A stretch of 60,334 bases of DNA from Bacteroidaceae bacterium (GCA_900771425.1 CAAGNV010000021.1:1-60334), one strand, 5' to 3'; counted from the stretch's first letter, positions 18,718 through 27,661 are shown. Notes: a model not told the origin generated them from the sequence alone. A program made the numbers and translations.

Positions 18718-19158
18718 GTGCCCTCGACAACAACGCCACATACAGTATATCTGAGCCTCGGGACCAACATCGGCAACCGGGTACAGAACCTGTTGTGCGC
18801 AATCAAAATGATACAGAGTCGGATAGGAACCATCGAGTCCCTGTCCGACTTTATCATTACCGAACCCTGGGGTTTCGACAGCCAGAACACATTCATGAAC
18901 GCCGCCGTCGGCATCAGCACCACACTCGGTCCGATGCCACTGCTACGCGCAACCCAGCAGATAGAAACCGACATGGGACGCACCCAGAAATCCACCGACG
19001 GAACCTATCACGACCGAATCATCGATATTGACATTTTGCTATTTGACGACCTCCATATCGACACACCCCAACTGACCGTCCCACACCCACTCATGAAGCA
19101 GCGCGAGTTCGTCATCAGGCCATTGGCACAGATCCTCCCGACAATCAGCGAGTTATAG
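18718..19158 (+). CDS. folK: HPPK, folate biosynthesis
   Basis: FolK pyrophosphorylates 6-hydroxymethyl-7,8-dihydropterin from ATP. The 146-residue protein starts with GTG (18718) and has LSLGTNIGNR near the N-terminus. It then has NAAVGISTTLGPMPLL and the signature DRIIDIDILLFDD (metal-binding Asp pair), ending with PHPLMKQREFVIRPL. It lacks the dihydropteroate synthase fusion seen elsewhere. It ends the housekeeping run; the dispersed palindromic repeat at 19206 follows and may end its transcript. Confidence 0.93.
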   Translation: MPSTTTPHTVYLSLGTNIGNRVQNLLCAIKMIQSRIGTIESLSDFIITEPWGFDSQNTFMNAAVGISTTLGPMPLLRATQQIETDMGRTQKSTDGTYHDRIIDIDILLFDDLHIDTPQLTVPHPLMKQREFVIRPLAQILPTISEL

Positions 19159-19205
19159 CCTACAGCCAACACCTGCCGGCAACACACCTATATCCACCCG
19201 CAATA

Positions 19206-19283
19206 AGAACCAAATCTTCGGGCAATAAGATTTGGATCTTCCGGCGATAAGATTTGGTTCTTCCGACCCGAAGATATGGCTGC
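19206..19283 (-). repeat. Dispersed 22-bp-period palindromic element, copy 1
   Basis: Read on the minus strand from 19283, the element starts GCAGCC, then has units carrying CCAAATCTT at a 22-bp period: 19283-19272 start, 19271-19250, 19249-19228, 19227-19206. It matches copies at 32252-32351 and 43784-43883 but is one unit shorter, and the distal end is AAGATTTGGTTC rather than the GGCTGC end. Confidence 0.85.
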
Positions 19284-19437
19284 GTCGGCGCACGCAGTCA
19301 GCCGCACAATTCCACACCACCAGCACCATTTACCACATCACACAATATCAGCACATTACAAAAATGAGTAAAAATTGACAAAATGACACATTTTTGACCA
19401 TTTTTATAAATAAATTGCATTTTTTTGACAAAATCGC

Positions 19438-19467
19438 TTGCACTTCAAAATTTAATGATTACCTTTG
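19438..19467 (+). promoter_or_regulatory. Promoter of the tyrosine-leader operon
   Basis: TTG at 19438-19440 and TACCTTTG at 19460-19467 are 19 bases apart. Transcription should start near 19473, about 20 bases before the leader ATG. Confidence 0.8.
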
Positions 19468-19494
19468 CAGCGTAAACAAAAATCAAGCCGGACA

Positions 19495-19563
19495 ATGACA
19501 TACAACACTTCATACAACAAGTATTATTACTATTATTACCGCACGCAGACCGTGGGGCTATGA
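19495..19563 (+). CDS. Tyrosine-codon leader peptide (attenuation)
   Basis: This 22-codon frame (ATG 19495, TGA 19561) encodes eight tyrosines, six of them consecutive at 19522-19539 (TAT TAT TAC TAT TAT TAC). The peptide begins MTYNTSYNK and ends RTQTVGL. It lies right after a good promoter and right before a rho-independent terminator, and the symporter gene starts 150 bases later. This is the layout of ribosome-mediated amino-acid attenuation: scarcity of charged tRNA-Tyr would stall the ribosome on the Tyr run. Direct observation: ORF, codon run and hairpin. Inference: control of the downstream transporter by tyrosine. Confidence 0.85.
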   Translation: MTYNTSYNKYYYYYYRTQTVGL

Positions 19564-19635
19564 AGCATGTATGAATAAGACGACACAAACCGTAATAAAA
19601 TACACTGAATGCCCCACACGATGGGGCATTTTTTT
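19552..19635 (+). terminator. Attenuator: antiterminator and rho-independent terminator
   Basis: The terminator stem is AATGCCCCA (19608-19616) with TGGGGCATT (19622-19630), loop CACGA, then seven T at 19629-19635. The last leader codons contain GTGGGGC (19552-19558), which is perfectly complementary to GCCCCAC (19611-19617). A ribosome stalled on the Tyr run leaves 19552-19558 free to sequester the terminator arm; a ribosome reaching the stop at 19561 covers it and lets the terminator form. Confidence 0.85.
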
Positions 19636-19713
19636 GTATATGCACTATTCAGCAAAATCAAGGCAACAACAAAACAAACACTAACAATAACAAACAAAAA
19701 AACTAAAAACATC

Positions 19714-21291
19714 ATGAAAGTAATCATCCTGATACTCTTCTTCGCAATAATGATCGGAGTAGGTATCAAATGCAGGAAAAGCACGAAAAACGTGCAGGGA
19801 TTCGTACTCGGTAACCGCAACGTAGGCTCATGGCTCACAGCATTCGCATTCGGAACCTCCTACTTCTCAGCCGTCATCTTCGTAGGCTATGCAGGACAGT
19901 TCGGATGGAAATACGGACTGGCATCGACATGGATCGGAATCGGAAACGCCATAATAGGCTCACTCCTCGCATGGCGCATACTCGGCCGACGCACACGACT
20001 CATGACACAGTACCTACACAGCGCCACCATGCCCGACTTCTTCGGACAACGATTCAACTCATCAGCACTCAAGGTAGCCGCATCAACCATCGTGTTCGTA
20101 TTCCTCATACCTTACACAGCATCACTCTACAACGGACTGTCACGACTCTTCGGCATGGCATTCGGCATTGACTACACATGGTGCGTTGTCGCAATGGCAA
20201 TACTCACAGGCATTTACGTTCTCGTAGGAGGATACATGGCAACAGCAGTCAACGACTTCATACAAGGCATGATCATGCTCGTAGGCATCGTAGCAGTCAT
20301 CGCGACAGTACTCAACGGACACGGCGGATTCACCGAAGCAATGGAAAAACTCTCAGCCATCCCAGCCGAGACAGCACCCGACCTACACGGAGCATTCGTG
20401 TCAATACTCGGACCACAGCCACTCTACCTGCTCGGAGTAGTACTCCTAACGTCACTCGGTACATGGGGACTGCCACAGATGGTAGGCAAATTCTACGCCA
20501 TACGCGACGAACAAGCCATACGCAAAGGAACCATCATATCAACCGTATTCGCAATGATCGTAGCCGGCGGATGCTACTTCCTCGGCGGATTCGGACGACT
20601 CTACGGAGCCGACATCGAATACACGGCAACAGGCACACCAGTATTCGACAGCATCATACCGACAATGCTACAGTCACTCCCTGACATCATGATCGGAGTA
20701 GTCATCATACTCGTACTCTCAGCATCAATGTCAACACTCTCATCACTCGTACTCACTTCAGGATCAACACTTACGCTCGACATCATCGTACCGGCATGCA
20801 ACAAGTCAGGCAAGCAGATGTCAGAAAAGAAACAACTCCTCAGCATACGCCTGCTCGTAGTATTCTTCATCGCAGTATCATCAGTACTCGCCGTCATACA
20901 AGCCAAGAGCTCAGTCACATTCATCGCACAACTCATGGGAATCAGCTGGGGAGCACTCGCCGGAGCATTCCTCGCACCATTCCTCTACGGACTCTACTCA
21001 AAGCGCACAACCAAGGCATCAGTATGGGTAAGCTTCATAGTCGGCGTACTCGTCATGTGCCTCTGCATGTATGCCACATTCACAGGCACACAGTTCATCA
21101 GCCCATACTTCACATCACCAATCAACGCAGGCGTCCTCGCCATGCTGCTCGGACTCATAATCATGCCGATAGTTGACCTATTCACCCACGTCACCAACAA
21201 GACCGACGTTGACAAGATGTTCCAGTGCTACGACCGCCGCATCACCGTCCGCGCCTCAACATCTCTCGACGACGAAGAAGAAGAAGCATAA
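19714..21291 (+). CDS. Sodium:solute symporter, predicted tyrosine/aromatic uptake
   Basis: The 525-residue protein belongs to the sodium:solute symporter family (PutP-like). It has about 13 membrane helices, with GNRNVGSWLTAFAFGTSYFSAV near residues 33-54, LGTWGLPQMVGKFYAIRDE, and VLSASMSTLSSLVLTSGSTL near residue 340 (the family's Na-binding Ser/Thr region). The ATG at 19714 was chosen because the longer frame begins inside the attenuator hairpin. Substrate specificity cannot be read from the family. The upstream tyrosine leader predicts tyrosine or a related amino acid. The following gene encodes an outer-membrane porin-like protein, so the pair could form a two-membrane uptake route. Confidence 0.88.
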   Translation: MKVIILILFFAIMIGVGIKCRKSTKNVQGFVLGNRNVGSWLTAFAFGTSYFSAVIFVGYAGQFGWKYGLASTWIGIGNAIIGSLLAWRILGRRTRLMTQYLHSATMPDFFGQRFNSSALKVAASTIVFVFLIPYTASLYNGLSRLFGMAFGIDYTWCVVAMAILTGIYVLVGGYMATAVNDFIQGMIMLVGIVAVIATVLNGHGGFTEAMEKLSAIPAETAPDLHGAFVSILGPQPLYLLGVVLLTSLGTWGLPQMVGKFYAIRDEQAIRKGTIISTVFAMIVAGGCYFLGGFGRLYGADIEYTATGTPVFDSIIPTMLQSLPDIMIGVVIILVLSASMSTLSSLVLTSGSTLTLDIIVPACNKSGKQMSEKKQLLSIRLLVVFFIAVSSVLAVIQAKSSVTFIAQLMGISWGALAGAFLAPFLYGLYSKRTTKASVWVSFIVGVLVMCLCMYATFTGTQFISPYFTSPINAGVLAMLLGLIIMPIVDLFTHVTNKTDVDKMFQCYDRRITVRASTSLDDEEEEA

Positions 21292-21346
21292 CACCCGGTC
21301 AGCCACCGTTCCCCTGTCTTTCCCACAGAGGTTCACACCAGCCACC

Positions 21347-21373
21347 GTTCCTTGCGCTTCTCCGCAAGTCCCA
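21347..21373 (-). repeat. Hairpin repeat CTTGCG-GAGAAG-CGCAAG, isolated copy
   Basis: On the minus strand this reads GACTTGCGGAGAAGCGCAAG and continues GAACGG. It matches the three tandem copies at 25272-25368. The CTTGCG/CGCAAG arms form a six-base stem. It lies in the symporter-porin gap. Confidence 0.8.
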
Positions 21374-21398
21374 CATTAACCCAAAAAGCCAACAACAA

Positions 21399-22469
21399 AT
21401 GAAAACAATAACACTCCTCACAGCAGCACTCCTCATGTGCACCACAGCCACCGCACAGTCAGTGGCAGAACAAGCAAAGCAAGACTTAATCCAAAACACC
21501 ACAATCGGTGGCTGCATCATCGGACGGGCCACAATCAACGACAACGACGCAGCAGCCAGCAACAGCGACTTCGCAGTGCGCTCCATACGTGCACATGTAG
21601 TCGGCCAAGTACTCGACTTCGGCTACATGCTCCAAATGGAGATGACAGGCGTCAGCGGCACCAAGGTCGAAGCCGGACCACACGTGGTCGATGCATGGAT
21701 CGAATGGCGCAAATACAAAGAATTCCGCATACAGGCAGGACAAATCAAGCGAGCATTCATGTTCGAAAACCCATACCACCCAATCGACATCGGATTCGGA
21801 ACCTACTCATCTGCATCAACATACCTCTGCGGATACGGCGACCGAGTAGGCGAACAGATGAGTCACGGACGCGACCAGGGAGTAATGGTCTATGGTGACC
21901 TCTTCCCAGCAGCCGACGACAGCCACAGCCTCCTCCACTATCAAGCCGGAATATACAACGGACAAGGAGTTAACCACAGCGATGCCAACGACAAAAAAGA
22001 CATCATCGGAGGCATCTACGCCGAACCAGTCAAAGACCTCCTCATCGGCATATTCGGCTGGACAGGCGACTACGTAAGCAGCGAAGGCATCACAGTTGAC
22101 CGCAACCGATGGTCAGCAGGACTCAAGTACGAAAGCGACTGGTCAGTACGCGCCGAATACGTTGCCAGCCAAGGACATAAGGCAAGCGAATACAACAAGG
22201 CCACCGATACCTTCAGCGGCACAGGCAAGAGCGACGCATGGTATGCACAAGTAGGCGTGCCAGTCACCACCAAACTGAAAGTCTATGGACGCTGGGACGC
22301 ATACCGCGACCAGAAGACATGGAAGTCAATGACTAACAACTACAGCCTCGCACTCGGCTACCACTTCCACAAGAACTTCATGCTCCAGGCCAACTACACA
22401 TACACACACAACCGACCTGCCGACAATCACTACAACACCGCAGACCTACAACTCTACGTGAAGTTCTGA
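21399..22469 (+). CDS. Outer-membrane porin-like protein (OprP/OprO type)
   Basis: The 356-residue protein has a Sec signal peptide (MKTITLLTAALLMCTTATAQ). The body is made of alternating amphipathic strands with many aromatic residues and ends in YVKF, with the terminal Phe usual for outer-membrane barrels. Segments such as DAWIEWRKYKEFRIQAGQIK and AGIYNGQG resemble phosphate-selective porin O/P family proteins. The ATG at 21399 was chosen because it begins the signal peptide; the upstream frame is low-complexity Arg/His. Being 107 bases after the symporter, it is probably in the same tyrosine-attenuated transcript. Actual phosphate transport is not implied. Confidence 0.8.
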   Translation: MKTITLLTAALLMCTTATAQSVAEQAKQDLIQNTTIGGCIIGRATINDNDAAASNSDFAVRSIRAHVVGQVLDFGYMLQMEMTGVSGTKVEAGPHVVDAWIEWRKYKEFRIQAGQIKRAFMFENPYHPIDIGFGTYSSASTYLCGYGDRVGEQMSHGRDQGVMVYGDLFPAADDSHSLLHYQAGIYNGQGVNHSDANDKKDIIGGIYAEPVKDLLIGIFGWTGDYVSSEGITVDRNRWSAGLKYESDWSVRAEYVASQGHKASEYNKATDTFSGTGKSDAWYAQVGVPVTTKLKVYGRWDAYRDQKTWKSMTNNYSLALGYHFHKNFMLQANYTYTHNRPADNHYNTADLQLYVKF

Positions 22470-22572
22470 CCACAATTCGCACCCACCCCAAAAACAACCC
22501 TCGGCGACAGCAACAATAGCAACGGCAATACATACACACGCATCAATACATAATTACCTATAGCAAAAAGTC

Positions 22573-22667
22573 ATCGGCTGCAATCTCACAAAACGTGGAT
22601 TGCAGCCGATTGCTTTACTGATGTCAGATAAATGGCAGCCAATAAGCAAAAAGTTACGGCTTATTGG
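22573..22667. terminator. Two hairpins between convergent genes
   Basis: ATCGGCTGCAATC (22573-22585) pairs perfectly with 22598-22610. A second, eight-base stem is CCAATAAG (22639-22646) with CTTATTGG (22660-22667). They separate the porin gene (+) from the polyprenyl synthase gene (-) and can act on both strands. Confidence 0.75.
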
Positions 22668-22680
22668 TCAGTACTACTCA

Positions 22681-23652
22681 CTAAAAACTACGTCCGACTA
22701 CATAGTCAACATACATCAAGAGCGCATCGCGGGCAGCACATTCGTCGAACTCCATCATGATGCGTTTAGCCTTTTCAGCATACGAATTCATCGATGAAAT
22801 CGCATATTCTATGCCTTTTTGCTCCTTAGTGAATGCTACGAGACGTGCAATCTCGTCGGAGGTGGCAACCTGCTTCTTGACGCGCTGTGCAATGAGATGC
22901 ATGTCGGTATCGTCGGACTTGTTGAGAGCATAAATCACAGGGAGCGTAAGCTTGCCTTCCTTCATGTCGTTTCCGGTCGGTTTGCCTATGTCGTCGTTCG
23001 AATAATCAAATATATCATCGCGTATCTGGAAACAAATACCTACGATTTCACCGAAAGTTTTCAGTTTCTCAACCTGCTCCGACGTAGCATGGGCATTGAG
23101 AGCAGCAGAGTGTGTACAAGCAGCAAACAAGGCTGCGGTCTTGTTACGGATAATCTTGAAATAGGTATCTTCAGATATGCTCTGAACCTCGGTGTTGTGC
23201 AGTTGCAACAATTCTCCTTCTGCCAGGCAGCGGGCTGCCCCCGACATAATATCGACTAGTTCGGGCATACCGGTCAACGAGAGGTAATGCAGTGCGGAAG
23301 CAAGGACATAATCGCCTGCAAGAACCGCTACCTTGTTGCCTTCCTTGCTGTTGACCGACGACTGTCCGCGTCGTTCGTCGCTCTCGTCAACCACGTCGTC
23401 ATGGACGAGACTTGCCGTATGGAATGCCTCATAGGCACATGCTATGTTTTGCGCATTTTCGTCGATTCCATCGAATAATTTCGATACTAAAAGCACTAAA
23501 AGCGGGCGCATCATCTTGCCTTTGTGCGAACCGATCATCGCCAATGCCTCGCTCAGCAACGGGCTGTCGTGACGAAACGAGAGGTCGAATCGCTCGCGGC
23601 ACTGAGCCATCTCGGCCGCTACCGGAACTTGTATTTTCTGTATTTCGTTCAT
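22681..23652 (-). CDS. All-trans polyprenyl diphosphate synthase
   Basis: This trans-isoprenyl diphosphate synthase extends allylic diphosphates with isopentenyl diphosphate. The 323-residue protein has GKMMRPLLVLL, the first aspartate-rich motif DDVVDESDERRG and the second motif QIRDDIFDY followed by GKPTGNDMKEGKLTLP. The small Ala-Ser residues before the first motif (HTASLVHDD) are typical of long-chain synthases, so it may make the menaquinone side chain, complementing the men cluster at 2-9 kb. An exact chain length cannot be read by eye. It is the last gene of a leftward group. Confidence 0.9.
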   Translation of the reverse strand: MNEIQKIQVPVAAEMAQCRERFDLSFRHDSPLLSEALAMIGSHKGKMMRPLLVLLVSKLFDGIDENAQNIACAYEAFHTASLVHDDVVDESDERRGQSSVNSKEGNKVAVLAGDYVLASALHYLSLTGMPELVDIMSGAARCLAEGELLQLHNTEVQSISEDTYFKIIRNKTAALFAACTHSAALNAHATSEQVEKLKTFGEIVGICFQIRDDIFDYSNDDIGKPTGNDMKEGKLTLPVIYALNKSDDTDMHLIAQRVKKQVATSDEIARLVAFTKEQKGIEYAISSMNSYAEKAKRIMMEFDECAARDALLMYVDYVVGRSF

Positions 23653-23661
23653 TATATTTGA

Positions 23662-24528
23662 CTATTCTTCGTTTATTCCGCTTATGAGACCTTCCTTAGT
23701 CAGGCGCAGTCCATCATCGTGGAGTGATATGAGATTTCGTTTGTAGAGGTCGCCGACTGCCTTCTTGAAGGTCTTCTTCGACACCTGAAACTCGTTGTAG
23801 ATATCTTCAGCCAGACTCTTGTCGTGGAACGGACAGAAGTAGTCTTCGCAGTTCTGTATGTATCGGAAGAGTTGTGTCGAGAAGTCTTCAACATGGCGCT
23901 TGCCTGTGGTTTGCAGCGTGATGTCGAGTTTACCGTCGTCGCGTACCGTCTTGACAAAACCAGTCATGCGGTCGCCGGTATGTATGTCGCGGAAGAGTTC
24001 GTTCTGATATATGAGTCCGCCGAACTTGCCATCGACTATTGCCTTGAATCCGAGGTCGGTCTTCTGCTGTATCAGCACCTCGACGGCATCGCCCTGACGG
24101 TATTGTGGCATCTCCTTCGACAGGAACTTCTCGACCTTTGCCGAAGCAACGATTCGTGATGTCAGTGTGTCGATATAACAATATACTATGTAACTGCGTC
24201 CTTGCTGCATGCGCATCTTCTGTTCACGGAACGGACAGAAGAGGTCTTTCATGAGTCCCCAGTCGAGGAAAGCGCCGTACTGGTTAATCCACTTGACCTC
24301 GAGGAAGGCAAACTGATTGACCTGAACGAGTGGTTTTTCGGTAGTTGCCACAAGTCGTTCTTCACTGTCAAGATACAGGAAAACCTCGATGGAATCGCCA
24401 ATTTTTGCATCTTTTGGTACATAGCGCTGAGGGAGTAATATGTCACCAATCTCACCTCCGTCGAGGTACATGCCGAAGTCAACCTGACGGAGTATCTGGA
24501 GTGTGTTGAGTGTTCCTAATTTTATCAC
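23662..24528 (-). CDS. CvfB-like S1 RNA-binding protein
   Basis: The 288-residue protein has tandem S1-type OB folds (around residues 5-65, 70-135 and 145-220), with GDILLPQRYVP and FGGLIYQNELF as strand-loop signatures. A C-terminal winged-helix-like part follows (residues 225-285). This matches the CvfB/YitL family, in which Staphylococcus members bind RNA and affect virulence gene expression. The start codon is GTG (24528). It is nine bases upstream of the polyprenyl synthase gene and probably co-transcribed. Confidence 0.85.
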   Translation of the reverse strand: MIKLGTLNTLQILRQVDFGMYLDGGEIGDILLPQRYVPKDAKIGDSIEVFLYLDSEERLVATTEKPLVQVNQFAFLEVKWINQYGAFLDWGLMKDLFCPFREQKMRMQQGRSYIVYCYIDTLTSRIVASAKVEKFLSKEMPQYRQGDAVEVLIQQKTDLGFKAIVDGKFGGLIYQNELFRDIHTGDRMTGFVKTVRDDGKLDITLQTTGKRHVEDFSTQLFRYIQNCEDYFCPFHDKSLAEDIYNEFQVSKKTFKKAVGDLYKRNLISLHDDGLRLTKEGLISGINEE

Positions 24529-24557
24529 TTTTGTCTTTATTATGAAGGTGTGTGTTA

Positions 24558-25241
24558 TTATTGAGGTATGTCACATTCGGACTGTAAATCGTCGATGAGT
24601 TGACCGTCCTTGAGGTGTATGGTGCGGTCGGTGGTGGCAGCCAGTTGTTCGTCGTGCGTAACAATGACGAAGGTGCAGTGAAGCTGGTCACGAAGGTCGA
24701 AGAACAGCTGGTGGAGCTCTGCCTTGTTCTTGCTGTCGAGACTGCCCGATGGTTCGTCAGCCATGATGACCGACGGGTTGTTTATGAGTGCACGTGCAAC
24801 GGCAATGCGTTGTTTCTCGCCCCCCGATAGTTCCGACGGTTTGTGTGTGGCGCGGTCGCTGAGATGGAGCATCTCAAGGAGTTCCATGGCACGCGCCTTT
24901 GCCTGCTTCTGGCTCTTGCCCGCTATCATGGCAGGTATCATGATGTTCTCGACTGCTGTAAACTCGGGTAGGAGTTGATGGAATTGGAAGACGAAGCCTA
25001 TGTGCTGGTTGCGGAACTTGGCTAACTGGTTCGACTTCATGCGGCTGACGTCAGTGCCGTCGATGATGACCGTACCGCTGTCGGCTGTGTCGAGTGTGCC
25101 CATGATTTGCAGGAGCGTGGTCTTACCGGCCCCGCTTGGGCCTACAATGCTCACAACTTCGCTGTCACCGATGGTCAGGGTGATGCCTTTGAGTACCTGG
25201 AGCGAGCCGAAGGCTTTGGTTATGTTGGTAAGTTGAATCAT
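24558..25241 (-). CDS. lolD: LolD-like ABC transporter ATPase
   Basis: The 227-residue ATPase has Walker A GPSGAGKTT (about residues 34-42), the Q-loop FVFQFHQLLPEFTAVENIMIP, signature LSGGEKQR, and Walker B VIMADEP followed by a SGSLDSKNK D-loop. The QFHQLLPEFTA segment is typical of the LolD/MacB lipoprotein-release and efflux subfamily. FtsE is the alternative, since ftsX at 14.8 kb has no adjacent partner, but the ENIMIPAMI segment favours LolD. No permease gene is adjacent. Confidence 0.82.
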   Translation of the reverse strand: MIQLTNITKAFGSLQVLKGITLTIGDSEVVSIVGPSGAGKTTLLQIMGTLDTADSGTVIIDGTDVSRMKSNQLAKFRNQHIGFVFQFHQLLPEFTAVENIMIPAMIAGKSQKQAKARAMELLEMLHLSDRATHKPSELSGGEKQRIAVARALINNPSVIMADEPSGSLDSKNKAELHQLFFDLRDQLHCTFVIVTHDEQLAATTDRTIHLKDGQLIDDLQSECDIPQ

Positions 25242-25271
25242 ATTGAGGTGTGAATTTTGGCTGGACTGTGT

Positions 25272-25368
25272 GACTTGCGGAAAAACGCAAGGAGCGGGAT
25301 GAGATGTGACTTACGGAGAAGCGCAAGGAACGGGATGGAAGCGACTTGCGGAGAAGCGCAAGGAACGG
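25272..25368 (-). repeat. Three hairpin repeats between antiporter and lolD
   Basis: Copies begin at about 25272, 25308 and 25343 (spacing 36 and 35). Each carries CTTGCG (or CTTACG), a GAGAAG/GAAAAA loop and CGCAAG, followed by GAACGG or GAGCGG. A fourth copy in opposite orientation is at 21347-21373. The block could trim or stabilise the transcript between the two minus-strand genes. Confidence 0.85.
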
Positions 25369-25373
25369 TCGGT

Positions 25374-27509
25374 TTATCCGATTTTGCTTATCCACTTGCT
25401 GAGCCATGCCGAGGTACGTGTCATTTCGTATGAACTGCCGTGTGGTTCGGAGAAGCTGAGTTCGTTGTTGCCGTTGTCGTACTGATCTGGGTAGATGAGC
25501 ATCAGGCTGCAGTCGTTAAAGTGTTCTTGCAGGAGTTTAGGCAGCCGTGAACATGTCTTCTGGTAGCTGATGGCTCCCTGACGTGCTGTGACGATGACGA
25601 AGAGGTGGTCGTGATGTATTTCCTTTGAGAGTGTGTTGAGGTCGTTGAATGACTCCAGCAGCTTGTATTCGGCACGCACGCTCTTGTGGTTGGTCTGCAG
25701 GTACTGGTATATGAGCCGTCCGGTGTCCTCGGCTGAGTTGAACTCGATGCGGCAGCCTATCTCCTGTGCCAGGCGTGCCAGGCGTTCGAGCCAACGGAAG
25801 AAGCCAGCTTCGTATTCAGCATGTTCAGGTACGGCTACTGTTATCTTACGGATGGTATTGACCGGTTGATGGTAGTTGACGATGATGAGTTGTCGGTTCA
25901 TGTCGCGCACCAGTCGTTCGGTGAAATGTCCGTAGAATGAGGCATCGTTCTGACGTTGTTCGTGAAGTCCCACGATGAGTTCCGACGCATCGTTCTCGCG
26001 TAGGGCATGTATGACACCGTTGACGAGGTTGACTGCCAGTCGGCTCTGGGTCTGGACAGGTACGTCGGCAGCCGAACATATCTCTTCTGCCTGCGAGAGT
26101 ATTTCCTGACTGACGATTCGCGACTTTTCGGTCATGTCGGCATCGTTGACCACGTTCAGGCAGATGAGTCCACGGTTAAGGCTGTCGTTGCGCATCATGA
26201 TGGCAGTCTGTGTTATGCTGCGTACCTTCTCCGAGTCCTTGACCAGCACGAGTATCTTCTCGTCGTCGCCCTTCTCCTTCGACGTAGAGTTTGTCTGGTT
26301 GGCCATCTCGAGTTTGATGCGTCGGGCTCCCTGATCGGTAGCTACTGAACTGATTATGCACGAGATGAGTATCATGACCACGACACCGTCGAGCACAGTG
26401 TTATTCATGAGTGGCTCGCCCGGCGCAATCATGAGCCTTGTGCCGACCATCACCATCGCAAATGCTCCGGCAGCATGTGCCTCTGTCAGTCCGAACATCA
26501 GGAGTCCCTGACTGCTGCTGAGGTGCAGGACCTTTCGTGTGATAAACGAAGCGACGAGTTTTGACACCGTGCTGACCACGACGATTATTGCCACGATTGC
26601 TATCACGCCGAATTGGGTAAACAACGGCTTGAGATTGACCATCATGCCTACGCCCACAAGGAAATACGGTATGAACAAGGCATTGCCCACAAACTCTATA
26701 CGGTTCATGAGCGACGATGTATGCGGAATAAATCGATTAAATATCAGACCTGAGATGAATGCGCCGAGCAGTCCTTCAATGCCACAGAGATTGGCCACGC
26801 CTGCCGACAGGAACACCATTGCGATGACGAAGATGTACTGCAGCACGCGATCGGTATATTTGCGGAAGAACCACCGTATAATCATTGGGAAGAATAGGAA
26901 TATGCCGGCAAAGTAGAGTACGCACTTCACTACGAACAACACCCAGAACCATCCGCCCGTATTGCCTCGGCATGTGCCTGATATGACTGCCAACGTGATG
27001 AGCGCAAACAGGAGTGCAATCATTGTGGCCGAGATGCTTATGGTCACAGCCGGATGTTTCGACAGTCCGTAGCGTGCCACGACTGGATATGCGACGATGG
27101 TATGCGACGCAAAGATACAAGCCAGCAGCAGCGATGCCATCAGCGTATAGCCCAACAGCCAGTAGCCCGCTGCAAAGCCGCATGCAAACGGGATGAGCGA
27201 TGTCAGTACGCCGAACGTCAGTCCCTTGCCTATGTTCTTGCGCAGGCCTACGAGGTCCATCTCCAGTCCGGCAAGGAACATGATGTAATAGATGCCGACC
27301 TGGCCGAAGAGCGTGAAACTGTCGTCGCGCTCGAGTATGTTCAGACCATTCTCACCAAGCAGCAGACCGGCAAGAATCATGCCGATGATGTGCGGGATAT
27401 GAAGTTTCTGGAATAAGAGAGGGGCTAATAATATAATAAGGAGTACAATGAAAAACACCCATGTGGGGTCATGTACCGGCAAGTTCAGGTATTGGGTGAT
27501 TGAGTCCAT
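25374..27509 (-). CDS. CPA2 cation:proton antiporter with C-terminal USP-like region
   Basis: The 711-residue protein has an N-terminal domain of about 12 membrane helices (about residues 15-395) with the CPA2 signatures HIPHIIGMILAGLLLGENGL and FLAGLEMDLVGLRKN. A cytoplasmic part of about 300 residues follows and resembles tandem universal-stress-protein folds (EKILVLVKDSEKVRS; LIVGLHEQRQNDASFYG). It probably exchanges Na+ or K+ for protons at the inner membrane. The ATG at 27509 was preferred to one at 27536 because the -7 element at 27551-27558 would leave a leader of only about nine bases for the latter. It heads a leftward gene group. Confidence 0.86.
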   Translation of the reverse strand: MDSITQYLNLPVHDPTWVFFIVLLIILLAPLLFQKLHIPHIIGMILAGLLLGENGLNILERDDSFTLFGQVGIYYIMFLAGLEMDLVGLRKNIGKGLTFGVLTSLIPFACGFAAGYWLLGYTLMASLLLACIFASHTIVAYPVVARYGLSKHPAVTISISATMIALLFALITLAVISGTCRGNTGGWFWVLFVVKCVLYFAGIFLFFPMIIRWFFRKYTDRVLQYIFVIAMVFLSAGVANLCGIEGLLGAFISGLIFNRFIPHTSSLMNRIEFVGNALFIPYFLVGVGMMVNLKPLFTQFGVIAIVAIIVVVSTVSKLVASFITRKVLHLSSSQGLLMFGLTEAHAAGAFAMVMVGTRLMIAPGEPLMNNTVLDGVVVMILISCIISSVATDQGARRIKLEMANQTNSTSKEKGDDEKILVLVKDSEKVRSITQTAIMMRNDSLNRGLICLNVVNDADMTEKSRIVSQEILSQAEEICSAADVPVQTQSRLAVNLVNGVIHALRENDASELIVGLHEQRQNDASFYGHFTERLVRDMNRQLIIVNYHQPVNTIRKITVAVPEHAEYEAGFFRWLERLARLAQEIGCRIEFNSAEDTGRLIYQYLQTNHKSVRAEYKLLESFNDLNTLSKEIHHDHLFVIVTARQGAISYQKTCSRLPKLLQEHFNDCSLMLIYPDQYDNGNNELSFSEPHGSSYEMTRTSAWLSKWISKIG

Positions 27510-27550
27510 ACAGTTGGGGTATTGAGTGACATTCATTCAAATTTGCGCTG

Positions 27551-27558
27551 CAAAGGTA
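27551..27558 (-). promoter_or_regulatory. -7 element for the antiporter gene
   Basis: The minus strand reads TACCTTTG, matching TAnnTTTG, with a start near 27545. Confidence 0.65.
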
Positions 27559-27661
27559 CGAAAAAAACTGAAGAGTGGCGAAGAAAGCACAATAAAATAA
27601 GCGTTTCAGCACTTGAACACGAAAAAAAACACGGTAATCGCAAAATAAATCTTATTTTCAA

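Noticed and set aside
19609..19713. N-terminal extension of the symporter
   Set aside because: It begins inside the attenuator stem-loop and gives a hydrophilic Lys/Thr stretch unlike the family.
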